Shown here: positions 36,759 through 46,500 of the stretch, piece by piece
How positions within the stretch are numbered: the first letter of the stretch is position 1
Layout of the letters: the number at the start of each line of letters is the position of its first letter
Assembly: GCA_964397305.1 (NCBI GenBank)
Contig: CAYNIP010000006.1
Coordinates: forward strand, 92,184-156,183
Length of the DNA stretch: 64,000 nt
Direction of reading: 5' to 3'
DNA from: JAAUTY01 sp964397305
GTDB taxonomy: Bacteria; Cyanobacteriota; Cyanobacteriia; Cyanobacteriales; Spirulinaceae
Notes under the pieces: generated by a model
What the model was told of the DNA's origin: nothing
The model's input: only the letters and a program-made list of their open reading frames with translations
The model's database searches: none
Position numbers and translations under genes: made by a program

Positions 36759-37217
36759 TTAGGCCCCGGCCTCCACGGTCAGGAGCGCCCGGACCTGTTC
36801 GATGTCCTGCTCACTCCAGCCTTGGTCCGCTAAGCGGGCCTCGATCTGGGCAGCGCTGGTTCCCTTGGCCTCGGCCTTGCGGATGTAGTCGGCTACCGCT
36901 TGGTAATGGATATTGCGGCTGCGGCGGTCGGGCTGCGTCGCGGCGGCGAGGCTGTCTAGGGGAGCAACCTGGGCTCCGGTCGTCCTTCGGAGTGCCCGGT
37001 AGGCCGCCAGGAGGCCGAACAGCAGGAGCATCCCTGTCCCGGCGCAAAGGGGAACCCAGAAGATTAAGGCAAGGCCCAGGGTGCAGAGGAGGGACATGGC
37101 CAGGAGCGCCCAAGCATTGCTGAGGCTGCCCGTGAGGGCAATCAGGGCCAGAAAGACCACGACAGCCCCGAGGGGCAGGCTGAGAAAGAGGATGGTTCCT
37201 AGTTCATAACCACGCAT
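36759..37217 (-). CDS. Small membrane protein with C-terminal helical domain (last gene of radical-SAM operon)
   Basis: This 152-residue protein has two or three TM helices (about 8-30, 33-52 and 55-75). A soluble C-terminal part, IHYQAVADYIRKAEAKGTSAAQI then LADQGWSEQDIEQVRALL, is a short three-helix, SHOCT-like or UBA-like pattern. I do not recognise the family. Its start lies inside the previous gene (14-bp overlap), so it is the last member of a four-gene operon headed by a radical SAM protein. The first 60 residues resemble those of the preceding 103-residue protein in layout, suggesting they may be distant paralogues. Confidence 0.75.
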   Translation of the reverse strand: MRGYELGTILFLSLPLGAVVVFLALIALTGSLSNAWALLAMSLLCTLGLALIFWVPLCAGTGMLLLFGLLAAYRALRRTTGAQVAPLDSLAAATQPDRRSRNIHYQAVADYIRKAEAKGTSAAQIEARLADQGWSEQDIEQVRALLTVEAGA

Positions 37218-37515
37218 GATGTTTTTCTCCGTTGCAGGGTAGGGGGGTCTCGGGGGCGATCGCCCACCAAGCGCGACTCACTCGATAGAGCCGCCGCGTC
37301 AGCCAGCCCACCAGCCACCAGAGGGGCAGCCAGAGGAGCAAGCTGCTGCCCAAGGTGCAGACAGCGGACAGGGCCACCAGGGCGAGCACCTGCTGAGCTG
37401 TGCCCAAGCTCCAGGCCAGGAGCGTAAAGGTCACGGGGAGGCCCACGGCCAGATTCAATAGACAAATCCGCCAAGGCGGCTGCGGCAGACCCGGTGCAAT
37501 CCTCGGGGGGATCAT
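37204..37515 (-). CDS. Small membrane protein (third gene of radical-SAM operon)
   Basis: This 103-residue protein has a proline-rich start (MIPPRIAPGLPQPPW) and two or three TM helices (about 17-40, 45-75), ending with basic residues and PLPCNGEKHH. The start codon overlaps the stop of the upstream nine-helix membrane protein gene (ATGA), and the stop overlaps the next gene by 14 bp. This dense packing argues that it is real despite its size and lack of a known family. Confidence 0.7.
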   Translation of the reverse strand: MIPPRIAPGLPQPPWRICLLNLAVGLPVTFTLLAWSLGTAQQVLALVALSAVCTLGSSLLLWLPLWWLVGWLTRRLYRVSRAWWAIAPETPLPCNGEKHHAWL

Positions 37516-38543
37516 AAGCGGTTATCCAAAATGGTTTCCCAGTAGCGGATCGTGCCAATAATCAAGGCCATATAACAGGGAATGGCAAAGGCAATTTCGA
37601 TTGGGATGTTCAGGACCGGAATCATAAAGCCGATAAAGTTTGCCGTCGCACTGGCGCCATAGACCCGATAGCCTTGGTGAATGAGCCAGGCCTCTAGGGG
37701 CAGGGCCAGGGAACCGGCGATCCCGATCGCGAAGAGAAAGCGGTAAAGGAGCGGCCAGTGCATGAACAGCTGCTCGATCACCACGGCTGCCACGCCGATC
37801 ATCAGCACCCAGGCCCCGACTAGGAGCAAGCTAATGTCAAATAGGGCATAGGACCAGCGGGGAAAGTTCACGGTATCGACTAAAGGATGCACCAGCACCT
37901 CAAGAAGGAAAACGGCGAGAAAGGCAATTAGAATACTGCGTCCCCAATTACGGTGCTTGCTGGGGATCAGGGGCTCCGCATCGATCCAGAAGCTCCAGTA
38001 TTTGTAAAAGGCAATCACGAGACTGGTGAAGACGGGGGTGTAGTAGAGCATATCGAGCAGGGGGACATTGGCGATAAAGCCCCCCCGCAGGTTGGCCAAA
38101 ACCTCGGGCGCGTAGCTGCGGATGCCCAGATTCACTACGACCACCTCGAGCAGGCCGACACCGACGATGAGCAGGGCAATGTAGAGCAGAAACCGCTGCC
38201 AGGCTGGCCAAGCCGCACGCCAGCGATCCACTCCCATCACGACCGCTAGGATCATGGCGGTCCAGATTAGGGTCAAGATCCAACTGACATCGAGGTAGAG
38301 GTAAGCCCAGAGGCCTAGGCGTTCGTTGTTCCACAGGGGCGCGGTGAATAGCTCGAAGAGGAGCACCCCGATCGCCATGATCGCAGCTCGGAGCCAGAGG
38401 CGATCGCCGAGCCGCGTCAGCAGGCCGAGGGTGAGCAGGGAGAGGGCGATCGCCACGATTTCAAACACAAGGATCGCGGGAGTCGGTGTTTTCTCTAGCC
38501 CGCAGTGAGCGAGCAAGGGGAGGGGGGAAAGGGGAGTAAGCAT
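37512..38543 (-). CDS. Polytopic membrane protein of unknown function (second gene of radical-SAM operon)
   Basis: This 343-residue protein has about eight or nine TM helices spread over its whole length and few soluble loops. Polar intramembrane residues include FELFTAPLWNNERLGLWAY (about 63), NVPLLDMLYYTPVF (about 160) and GFMIPVLNIPIEIAFAIPCY (about 308), reminiscent of membrane enzymes such as carotenoid cyclases, but I cannot assign it. It starts 22 bp after the radical SAM stop and overlaps the next gene by 4 bp, so it probably works on or with the radical SAM product. Confidence 0.78.
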   Translation of the reverse strand: MLTPLSPLPLLAHCGLEKTPTPAILVFEIVAIALSLLTLGLLTRLGDRLWLRAAIMAIGVLLFELFTAPLWNNERLGLWAYLYLDVSWILTLIWTAMILAVVMGVDRWRAAWPAWQRFLLYIALLIVGVGLLEVVVVNLGIRSYAPEVLANLRGGFIANVPLLDMLYYTPVFTSLVIAFYKYWSFWIDAEPLIPSKHRNWGRSILIAFLAVFLLEVLVHPLVDTVNFPRWSYALFDISLLLVGAWVLMIGVAAVVIEQLFMHWPLLYRFLFAIGIAGSLALPLEAWLIHQGYRVYGASATANFIGFMIPVLNIPIEIAFAIPCYMALIIGTIRYWETILDNRL

Positions 38544-38565
38544 AGGGGTGTCTTGGCAAGCAGTG

Positions 38566-39717
38566 TTAGGGGGTGGGGCCGCCGGTCACGGTGGCATACT
38601 GGCGGCGAAAGTCGGCATCTTTTACCTTGCAGCCGCCCCATTTCGCCTGACAGAATTCGGGACGGTTGGTAAGGCCTTCCCACAGCCGCCAGAGGGGCGT
38701 TTCGGTCACGTTGCCGAAGCTGGTGTGGTTGAAATCGCAGGACATGATCTCTCCGTAGGGAGAGACATAGAAATAGCTTGTGCCGCAGGCGCAGCCAACG
38801 CTGCGATGGCTGGTGAAGTAGGCAAAGAAAACGATGCCAGGATAGCGGGGATCACGGTTGTAGGGGCGGGCTGCGGCAATAGCCGCCTCGATCCAATGGG
38901 GATCGTCCACCAGATCTTGGCGGTGTTGGTAACGGCCACTCGGGAGGGCGTCGAAGATCAAGAGTTCATGGACCCGCAGGCGGCGGGCGAGTTCGACCAT
39001 GGCGGTAAATTCGCCCCGGGCATAGCTTTCGGGGGTCAGGGTGGTGGAGATGCCGACGGAGAAACCGGCGCGCTTGGCGGCGGCAATCCCGGCGATCGCC
39101 CGCTCAAACAGTCCCGTTTGCCCCCGAAACAGGTCATGGCCCACCGGATCGGCCGCGTCCAAGCTGACGTACACGCTATCGAGGCCAGCCCGCCGCAGGT
39201 CCCGCGCCCGCTGAGCCAGATGCCAGCCGTTGGTGAAGAGGATGGTCGTCGAGCGGGATTTATCGACGCTGCGGATCAGCTCCGGCAGGTCAGGCCGCAA
39301 CAAGGGCTCGCCACCGACAAAGTTGATCACCGAGACCCCCAATTCTTGGGCCTGGGCAATCACCTGCTGCATTTGGCCCAAATCCAGGGAAGGTCGGCCG
39401 GGTTGCTCCACCGCTTCAAAGAAACTGCAATGCTCGCAATGAACGTTACAAGTATCATTCACAGCCAAACTCATCAGGTTGGGGAGGTTCTTGTTCTGAA
39501 TTGTGCGGTAGAGGGCTCGGGCAATAAAGTTAGCGGCCGGCTTGCTAAATAAGGCCGGGGTTGAGAGGGAGTAAACGGGGTAGCCGTCGCGGAAGTGGAT
39601 GATTTTTTGGTGATTGAGATAAATGCGATAGAGGGTTTCTACAAAGTCCGTGCTATAGCCCAGTGCTTTGGTCGCGAGAAACCATTGGAGCCGTAGGGAG
39701 TTGAGGAGGGTGCGCAT
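38566..39717 (-). CDS. Radical SAM protein with SPASM-like C-terminal cysteines
   Basis: This 383-residue protein has the radical SAM CxxxCxxC motif at Cys90, Cys94 and Cys97 (DTCNVHCEHC), a GGE motif at 135-137 (FVGGEPLLRPDL) and a TIM-barrel-like continuation (LDSVYVSLDAADP). The C-terminal part has further cysteines at 309, 311, 327, 356 and 363 (GCACGTSYFYVSP, GEIMSCDF, EFCQAKWGGCK), a layout typical of auxiliary [4Fe-4S] SPASM or Twitch domains. Such enzymes modify peptides, lipids or cofactors. No precursor peptide is obvious nearby. It heads a four-gene operon with three membrane proteins. Confidence 0.9.
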   Translation of the reverse strand: MRTLLNSLRLQWFLATKALGYSTDFVETLYRIYLNHQKIIHFRDGYPVYSLSTPALFSKPAANFIARALYRTIQNKNLPNLMSLAVNDTCNVHCEHCSFFEAVEQPGRPSLDLGQMQQVIAQAQELGVSVINFVGGEPLLRPDLPELIRSVDKSRSTTILFTNGWHLAQRARDLRRAGLDSVYVSLDAADPVGHDLFRGQTGLFERAIAGIAAAKRAGFSVGISTTLTPESYARGEFTAMVELARRLRVHELLIFDALPSGRYQHRQDLVDDPHWIEAAIAAARPYNRDPRYPGIVFFAYFTSHRSVGCACGTSYFYVSPYGEIMSCDFNHTSFGNVTETPLWRLWEGLTNRPEFCQAKWGGCKVKDADFRRQYATVTGGPTP

Positions 39718-39895
39718 GGGGGGATACTGGCGAAGGAATGGATGTTGATCGGAGCACGGAATTTGGGTCGGCTATAGCTACTACCGTGGGGGGTGCTAGG
39801 GTTAAGAAGGATGTCTGTCTGGTTCTGAGCCGGTCAGCGCTGTCCTTAAGGATGAGAGCGAGAGTCGTTGAACAGTGAGATCATCCTGGCAAAAG

Positions 39896-40252
39896 GGGTG
39901 AACGAAATTCTATGCGGGATGTTGGTACTCCTTCGCTCAGCCCTCACCCCAACCCCTCTCCCAGGTTGGGAGAGGGGCTTCATAACTCCTCTGCTCCCAG
40001 CTTTGGGAGCAGGGGCCGAGGGATTATGCGGGATGTTGGTACTCCTTCGCTCAGCCCTCACCCCAACCCCTCTCCCAGGTTGGGAGAGGGGCTTCATAAC
40101 TCCTCTGCTCCCAGCTTTGGGAGCAGGGGCCGGGAGATGTAGACGCACAGCGGCTTCTCTCAGAGGGGGCCCCGTAACGCTTAAGAAGGCTACACTCTGC
40201 TCTTGAGCAATAGCTCAAGATTCAGGGGAGCCACGCTTTTTCTCGTCCACCC
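39896..40252 (-). mobile_element. MITE-like element, copy 3, with internal tandem duplication and 10-bp target duplication
   Basis: This 357-bp inverted copy begins GGGTGAACGAAATTCTATGCG and ends CTCGTCCACCC. It is flanked by CTGGCAAAAG on both sides (39886-39895 and 40253-40262). A 114-bp internal unit (ATGCGGGATGTTGGTACTCC ... GCAGGGGCCG) occurs twice in a row, starting at 39912 and 40026, which explains the extra length. It separates the radical SAM operon promoter from the aminotransferase. No gene is encoded; the open frames across it are by-products of the repeat. Confidence 0.87.
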
Positions 40253-40331
40253 CTGGCAAAAGGATAGCAAACTGCCCAGCCGCTTGATGGGGGACAATAG
40301 AAGGTTAATTCCCCCTGAATTTTAGGAGAGA

Positions 40332-41660
40332 GTGACCGTGGTTGCCCCCAGCACGACCCCGCCCCTGGATGCTTTTTGGCTGCCCTTCACCAACAATCGC
40401 CACTTTAAGGCCCAGCCGCGCTTGTTGGTATCGGCCCAGGGGATGTACTATACCAGCCACGACGGGCGCCAGATTCTGGATGGTACAGCAGGGCTCTGGT
40501 GTGTGAACGCGGGGCACTGCCACCCGAAGATCGTCGCTGCTGTGCAGCGGCAGGTGGCCGAGCTGGACTTTGCGCCGACCTTTCGTTTTGGGCATCCCTT
40601 GGCCTTTGAGTTGGCCGACCGGCTTGTGGACTTGTTTCCGGGGGAATTTAGCCAGGTCTTCTATGGCAACTCGGGCTCGGAAGCGGTGGAGACGGCCTTG
40701 AAGATGGCGATCGCCTACCACCAGGTCCGGGGCGAAGCCTCCCGCACGCGCCTGATCGGGCGAGCACGGGGCTACCATGGGGTGGGCTTTGGCGGTCTCT
40801 CCGTAGGCGGCATCAGCGGCAACCGCAAGGCCTTTGGCAGCCTCTTGCCGGGGGTCGATCACCTGCCCCACACCCACGACCTAGCCCACAACGCCTTCAG
40901 TCGCGGGCAACCCGCTTGGGGGGCCCACTTGGCGGATGAGCTGGAGCGCTTGGTGGCCCTGCACGATGCTGCCACCATTGCCGCCGTGATCGTGGAGCCT
41001 GTGGCCGGATCTACGGGGGTGCTCGTGCCGCCAGTCGGCTACCTGGAGCGCCTGCGGGAGATTTGCGATCGCCACGGCCTGCTCCTGATCTTTGACGAAG
41101 TGATCACCGCCTTTGGTCGTCTCGGGGCCAGTTCCGCCAGCGAGTACTTCGGGATTCAGCCCGACCTCATGACCCTGGCCAAGGGGTTGACGAATGCCAC
41201 CGTGCCCATGGGGGCGGTATTAGTACGCCAGGGCCTCTACGAGACGTTTATGGCGGCGGCGGCCGAGGGGAGCATTGAGCTCCCCCACGGCTACACCTAT
41301 TCCGGACACCCCCTAGCCTGTGCCGCCGCCCTCGCCGCCCTCGAGGTGTATGCCGAAGAAGGACTGTTCGAGCGGGCTCGGGAGCTGGCCGGGTACTGGG
41401 AGGAGCGGGTTCATGGTCTCCAGGGCCTGCCCCATGTGATCGACCTCCGTAACTTGGGCCTGATCGCGGGAATTGAACTGGCCCCTCGCGATCGCCCCGG
41501 CCTCCGAGGCACCGATTGTCTTCAACGCTGCTTCGAGCAGGGCCTCCTGATTCGGGTCACGGGGGACATCATCGCCCTCTCGCCACCGCTGATCATCTGC
41601 CGGGAGGAAATCGATCAGGTGTTCGATACCCTGGCGGGGGTGCTAAAGGGGCTGCCCTAG
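40332..41660 (+). CDS. Class III aminotransferase, omega-amino acid:pyruvate type
   Basis: This 442-residue PLP enzyme resembles omega-amino acid (beta-alanine):pyruvate aminotransferases along its whole length: FWLPFTNNRHFKAQPR at the start, GNSGSEAVETALKMA (about 115), ARGYHGVGFGG, IVEPVAGSTGVLVPPVGYL, FDEVITAFGRLG, and TLAKGLTNATVPMGA with the PLP-binding Lys at about 283. It likely converts beta-alanine or a related omega-amine to the semialdehyde. The start is GTG 40332, with AGGAGAG upstream; GTG 40338 is an alternative. The upstream space is occupied by mobile-element copy 3. Confidence 0.92.
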   Translation: MTVVAPSTTPPLDAFWLPFTNNRHFKAQPRLLVSAQGMYYTSHDGRQILDGTAGLWCVNAGHCHPKIVAAVQRQVAELDFAPTFRFGHPLAFELADRLVDLFPGEFSQVFYGNSGSEAVETALKMAIAYHQVRGEASRTRLIGRARGYHGVGFGGLSVGGISGNRKAFGSLLPGVDHLPHTHDLAHNAFSRGQPAWGAHLADELERLVALHDAATIAAVIVEPVAGSTGVLVPPVGYLERLREICDRHGLLLIFDEVITAFGRLGASSASEYFGIQPDLMTLAKGLTNATVPMGAVLVRQGLYETFMAAAAEGSIELPHGYTYSGHPLACAAALAALEVYAEEGLFERARELAGYWEERVHGLQGLPHVIDLRNLGLIAGIELAPRDRPGLRGTDCLQRCFEQGLLIRVTGDIIALSPPLIICREEIDQVFDTLAGVLKGLP

Positions 41661-41837
41661 GACAGCACGGCTCTCCGGGAGAGGGGTCTTAACGGGCCTG
41701 CCCCGGCCCAAGGACGGCTGGAGCTGCGGCCGCACCCGAGACTGAAATCTGCCATACTACACTCAGTAGCTTCACCGTTTCCGGGCTAGGCTGCGGCCCT
41801 TTCTCCTGCTTCCTGAAACCCTTTTTCCCCAATTCCC

Positions 41838-43346
41838 GTGGCACGCGATCTCCGTCAATTTCTCCAACTGCTCGAAACGCGCGGTCAACTACGCCGCATC
41901 TCGGCCCCCGTCGATCCCGATCTGGAGATCGCCGAAATCGCCAACCGAATGCTCCAAGCCGGAGGCCCTGGCCTATTATTTGAAAACGTCAAAGGGGCCG
42001 ATTTCCCCGTCGCGGTGAATGTGATGGGGACGGTGGAGCGGATCTGCTGGGCGATGAACCTGGAACAGCCCCTCGAGCTGGAGGCCCTGGGCAAAAAGCT
42101 GGCAACGCTGCAACAGCCGAAGCCGCCGAAGACGCCGACTCAGGCCCTGGAGTTTGGCAAAATTCTCTTCGATGTCCTGCGGGCCAAGCCGGGGCGCGAC
42201 TTTTTCCCGGCCTGCCAGCAGGTGGTGCTCCAAGGGGATGACCTCGACTTGCAGCGGTTGCCCCTCATCCGGCCCTATCCGGGGGATGCGGGCAAGATCA
42301 TCACCCTGGGCCTAGTGATTACCAAGGATGTGGAAACGGGAACTCCCAATGTGGGGGTCTACCGCTTGCAGCTTCAGTCGCAGACCACGATGACGGTGCA
42401 TTGGCTCTCGGTGCGGGGGGGGGCACGACACCTGCGGAAGGCGGCGGAGGCGGGGAAAAAACTGGAGGTGGCGATCGCCCTCGGCGTCGATCCGCTGATC
42501 ATTATGGCGGCGGCCACCCCGATCCCGGTGGACTTGTCAGAATGGCTCTTTGCCGGTCTCTATGGCGGCTCCGGTGTCGCCCTAGCGAAGTGCAAGACTC
42601 TGGATCTGGACGTGCCGGCCGATGCGGAGTTTGTCCTAGAAGGGACGATCACCCCCGGCGAAGTGCTTCCCGATGGTCCCTTCGGCGACCACATGGGCTA
42701 CTACGGCGGCGTTGAAGATTCGCCCTTGGTGCGCTTTCATTGCTTGACTCACCGCCGCGATCCGATCTATCTCACCACCTTTAGCGGCCGGCCGCCCAAG
42801 GAAGAGGCGGCGATCGCGATCGCCCTCAACCGCATCTACACCCCGATCCTGCGCCAGCAGGTTTCAGAGATCACCGACTTCTTCCTGCCTATGGAAGCAC
42901 TCAGCTACAAGGCCGCGATTATCGCCATCGATAAGGCCTACCCTGGGCAAGCGCGGCGGGCAGCCCTAGCCTTCTGGAGTGCTTTACCCCAGTTCACCTA
43001 CACGAAATTTGTCATCGTTGTGGATAAGACCATCAACATCCGCGATCCCCGCCAAGTCGTTTGGGCGATCAGCTCGAAGGTCGATCCCGTGCGTGATGTC
43101 TTCATCCTGCCAGACACCCCCTTTGATAGCCTCGACTTTGCCAGCCAAAAGATCGGCCTCGGGGGTCGCATGGGGATCGATGCCACCACCAAGATTCCCC
43201 CGGAAACAGAGCACGAGTGGGGCGCGCCCCTCGAGTCTGATCCAGCGATGGCGGCCTTGGTGGAGCGTCGCTGGGCTGAGTACGGGCTGGCGGATCTCGA
43301 CCTCCAGGCCGCGAACCCAGCCGCCTTTGGCTACGAGATTGTTTGA
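41838..43346 (+). CDS. ubiD: UbiD-family decarboxylase
   Basis: This 502-residue enzyme starts at GTG 41838 with ARDLRQFLQLLETRGQLRRI and has VDPDLEIAEIANR, GGPGLLFENVKG, EGTITPGEVLPDGPFGDHMGYYG and TNVAI-like later loops typical of UbiD. Members use prenylated FMN (made by UbiX) to decarboxylate aromatic acids; in cyanobacteria UbiD acts on the prenylated 4-hydroxybenzoate intermediate of plastoquinone synthesis. Substrate-loop residues look complete and the length is normal for the family. A degenerate mobile-element copy lies downstream. Confidence 0.93.
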   Translation: MARDLRQFLQLLETRGQLRRISAPVDPDLEIAEIANRMLQAGGPGLLFENVKGADFPVAVNVMGTVERICWAMNLEQPLELEALGKKLATLQQPKPPKTPTQALEFGKILFDVLRAKPGRDFFPACQQVVLQGDDLDLQRLPLIRPYPGDAGKIITLGLVITKDVETGTPNVGVYRLQLQSQTTMTVHWLSVRGGARHLRKAAEAGKKLEVAIALGVDPLIIMAAATPIPVDLSEWLFAGLYGGSGVALAKCKTLDLDVPADAEFVLEGTITPGEVLPDGPFGDHMGYYGGVEDSPLVRFHCLTHRRDPIYLTTFSGRPPKEEAAIAIALNRIYTPILRQQVSEITDFFLPMEALSYKAAIIAIDKAYPGQARRAALAFWSALPQFTYTKFVIVVDKTINIRDPRQVVWAISSKVDPVRDVFILPDTPFDSLDFASQKIGLGGRMGIDATTKIPPETEHEWGAPLESDPAMAALVERRWAEYGLADLDLQAANPAAFGYEIV

Positions 43347-43401
43347 CGCCAATGCTCCCAGCTCGCACGACTTGGCGATGAGCGCAAAGGGGGGGTCCTA
43401 G

Positions 43402-43540
43402 GGGATGAACGAAATTTTACGCGGGATGCTGGTACTCCTTAGCTCAGCCCTCACCCCAACCCCTTCCCTGGGGGTGAAGGGCTTCTAGCTCCCCTGCTCC
43501 CAGGTAGAGCGAAGAGGGGTCTCCCAAGCGAGATGCCCCC
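43402..43540 (-). mobile_element. Truncated or composite MITE-like element, copy 5
   Basis: The left end, GGGATGAACGAAATTTTACG followed by CGGGATGCTGGTACTCCTTAG, matches copy 3. The right end (AAGCGAGATGCCCCC) instead resembles the right terminus of the 90-bp element at 61.2 kb. The interior lacks the CTCTGCGAGAAGC segment. No clear target duplication is visible. It lies just before the first CHAT gene and may contribute to that gene's promoter region. Confidence 0.6.
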
Positions 43541-43586
43541 ATTCCTGAGCGAGTAAACTGGTGCTATCCTAACTTTGCCCGCACCG

Positions 43587-46500
43587 ATGAAGCACTTAGC
43601 CGTAAGCTGCCTGGCACTCCTAGCACTCTGCACCCTTGCCCCCAGCCCAGCTCGCGCCCAAAGCATCACCCCCGCCACCGATGGCACAGGAACCCAAGTT
43701 CAGTTTGACGGCCAGACCTATCGCATCGACGGCGGCACGCAGGCTGGAGCCAACTTATTTCACAGCTTTCAACAGTTTGGCCTGAGCGCGAGCGAAATCG
43801 CCAATTTCCTCGCCAATCCTGATTTGCAAAACATCCTGGGGCGCGTCACAGGCGGCGATCCTTCCATCATCAACGGCCTGATTCAAGTCACCGGCGGCCA
43901 GCCAAATCTCTACCTGATGAATCCCGCCGGGATCGTCTTTGGGCAGCAAGCTAGCTTGAACGTTCCGGCGGACTTCATCGCCACCACCGCCGACCAGATT
44001 GGTTTTGCTAACGGGGAATGGTTCAATGCTTTTGGTGACAACAACTACGCCCAGCTCATCGGCACGCCGAACCAGTTCGCCTTCCTCAGCGAGCAACCAG
44101 CAGCCATTGTCAACGCGGGCGAGTTAACCGTTGATTCGGGGCAAAACCTAGGACTTTACGGAGGAACGATTGCCAATTCTGGTTCCCTGCAAGCGCCCGG
44201 CGGCAGCATCATCCTCGCGGCGGTGCCAGGGGAAAATCTCGTGCGGATCTCGCAGCCGGGAATGTTGTTGAGTTTAGAGGTTCCTGCTGAGGCAGTAGAA
44301 GCGGGGATCGAGCCGACTGATCTCCCAGCGTTGCTGACCGGAACGGGACTGAATGTTGCGGCGGGTAATGTTGAGGTTTCCGGCTTGGTGCAGGCGGAAA
44401 CGGTGCATTTAGCCGCAGCCGGTCAAGTGCTACCGAGCGAGCCGGGGCTGATTCGCACCCAGGACGGAGCCTACAGCGCGCCAACGGTGACGATCTTCGG
44501 GGCCGCGAGCGACCCGGTGGCGCTGACGTTTCTAGACATTACCGTTCCTGATTACGAGCAGTTGCTTTACGGCGGCCGGGCGGGAACGACAACCATTGCG
44601 ATCACTCCTCAAGAATCGGGCATCGCCAGGATAACGGCAACGCTGGCAACTTCAGCGCGTCCAGTTGATGAGGTTCATATTGCCGCCGAAGGCAGCGCCG
44701 GAAACTTCTGGCTCGGTCGGGATTTTGTCTCGGCTGACACGATGAGCCAGTATCAGCAACAGCTACAAAGCTGGGCGGGCCATCTGAGCGAGAGCGCCGA
44801 TATTCTGCTCTACAGTTGCTTCACGGCTCTGGGAGAGATCGGCGCAGCGTTTATCGATACGCTCGCCGATCTGACAGGTGCAGATGTGGCTGCCTCTACG
44901 AATCTAACGGGCAGCGCTGCTCTGGGGGGCGATTGGACTCTGGAAACAAGTACTGGGCTAATTGAAGCGGGTCTGGCTTTCAATGCTCAGAGCATCATCG
45001 ACTATGCCGACACCCTGGCAATTTTCATGGCGACCAATGGCAATGATGCCGGGGCTGGCTCATTGCGGCAGGCCATTCTTGATGCCAATGGTGCTGGTGG
45101 AGCAGATGATATCCGCTTTGCGCCGGGGGTGACGCTGGTGAGCCTTACGTCTGGGGAGTTGGCAATCACCGACGCACTCACGATTACCGGACAAGGAACG
45201 AATGTAACGATTCAAGGCAACAATACCTTCCGGATTTTCAACGTTGTGGGAGCAGCCGCGACATTTGACTTCTTGACGATTACTGGTGGCAATGAACCGA
45301 CCACCTTTGGCGGCGGAATCCAAAGTGATAGTCCGATAATAATAACAAACAGCAACATCATTGGCAATCAGGCGGCACAATCTGGAGGTGGGATTTTTGG
45401 CTCCGCAGACATAACATTAACCAACAGCACGGTCAGCGGCAATCAGGCAGGATTTGGAGGGGGGGGTGGAATCGTTTCTAGTGGCGGTGGTATGTTAACG
45501 CTGAGCAACAGCATCATTAGTAATAATAATTCAACAGGTTTTGGGGGTGGGATTACTGATCTGGTTGGTGGTGGAGTGATACTGAACAACAGCACTGTCA
45601 GCGGTAATGTGTCAACGGGTGAAGGGGGCGGAATTTACAACAATGGTCTAGTCACCCTCAACAACAGCACCATTAGTAATAATACCTCAACAGCAGGATT
45701 GGTTGGAGGCGGGATCGGGAGTCTTGCTGCCGGTGCAGTAATCCTGAACAACAGTGTCGTTAGCAATAATTCGGTAGCCGGTGGTGGCGGTGGAATTGGC
45801 ACACTCGTTGGTAATGTGACGTTGACTAACAGTAGCGTCACAGGCAATCAGGCGGCAGGAGGCGGTGGGATTTTTGCTGTTACGGTGACACTTTCCAACA
45901 GCAGTGTCAGCGACAATCAGGCTGGTGCATTTGGTGGCGGAGGAATGTATGTAACCGACGCGGTGACAGCGATTAACAGCACGATCAGCGGTAATTTGGC
46001 GAACGGTGACGGTGGCGGGATTAATGTTGGGGCTTTGGGGGTTGGGGTAACTGTGATTAACAGCACGATCAGCGGCAACTCGGCGGACGGTGACGGTGGC
46101 GGAATTCACAACAACGGCGCAGGCGCAGTGACTGTGACGAACAGCACCTTCAGCGGCAATTTAGCAAATGGCAATGGTGGCGGAATTCATATTGGTGTTA
46201 CGGGTGGTGCGGTAACCGCGACGAACAGCACCTTCAGCGGCAATTCAGCGAATATCAATGGCGGCGGAATTCACAGCGATGGTATAGGTGGTGTAACCGC
46301 GACGAACAGCACCTTCAGCGGCAACCGAGCCGGAGCAGGGGGCGGCGGCGTTTGGGGCTTTGGCGGCGGCACGATTCGCAATGCCACCATTGTCAACAAC
46401 ACCGCTACCAACGGCGGCGGCCTGTTCGGGGCGGGCGGCGTCTTCACCGTCCGCAACAGCATCATCGCCAACAACAACAGCAACGACCTCGGCGGCGACT

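Noticed and set aside
39868..40206. 112-residue open frame with internal protein repeats
   Set aside because: The repeats come from the tandem duplication inside mobile element copy 3, and both strands show similar frames.
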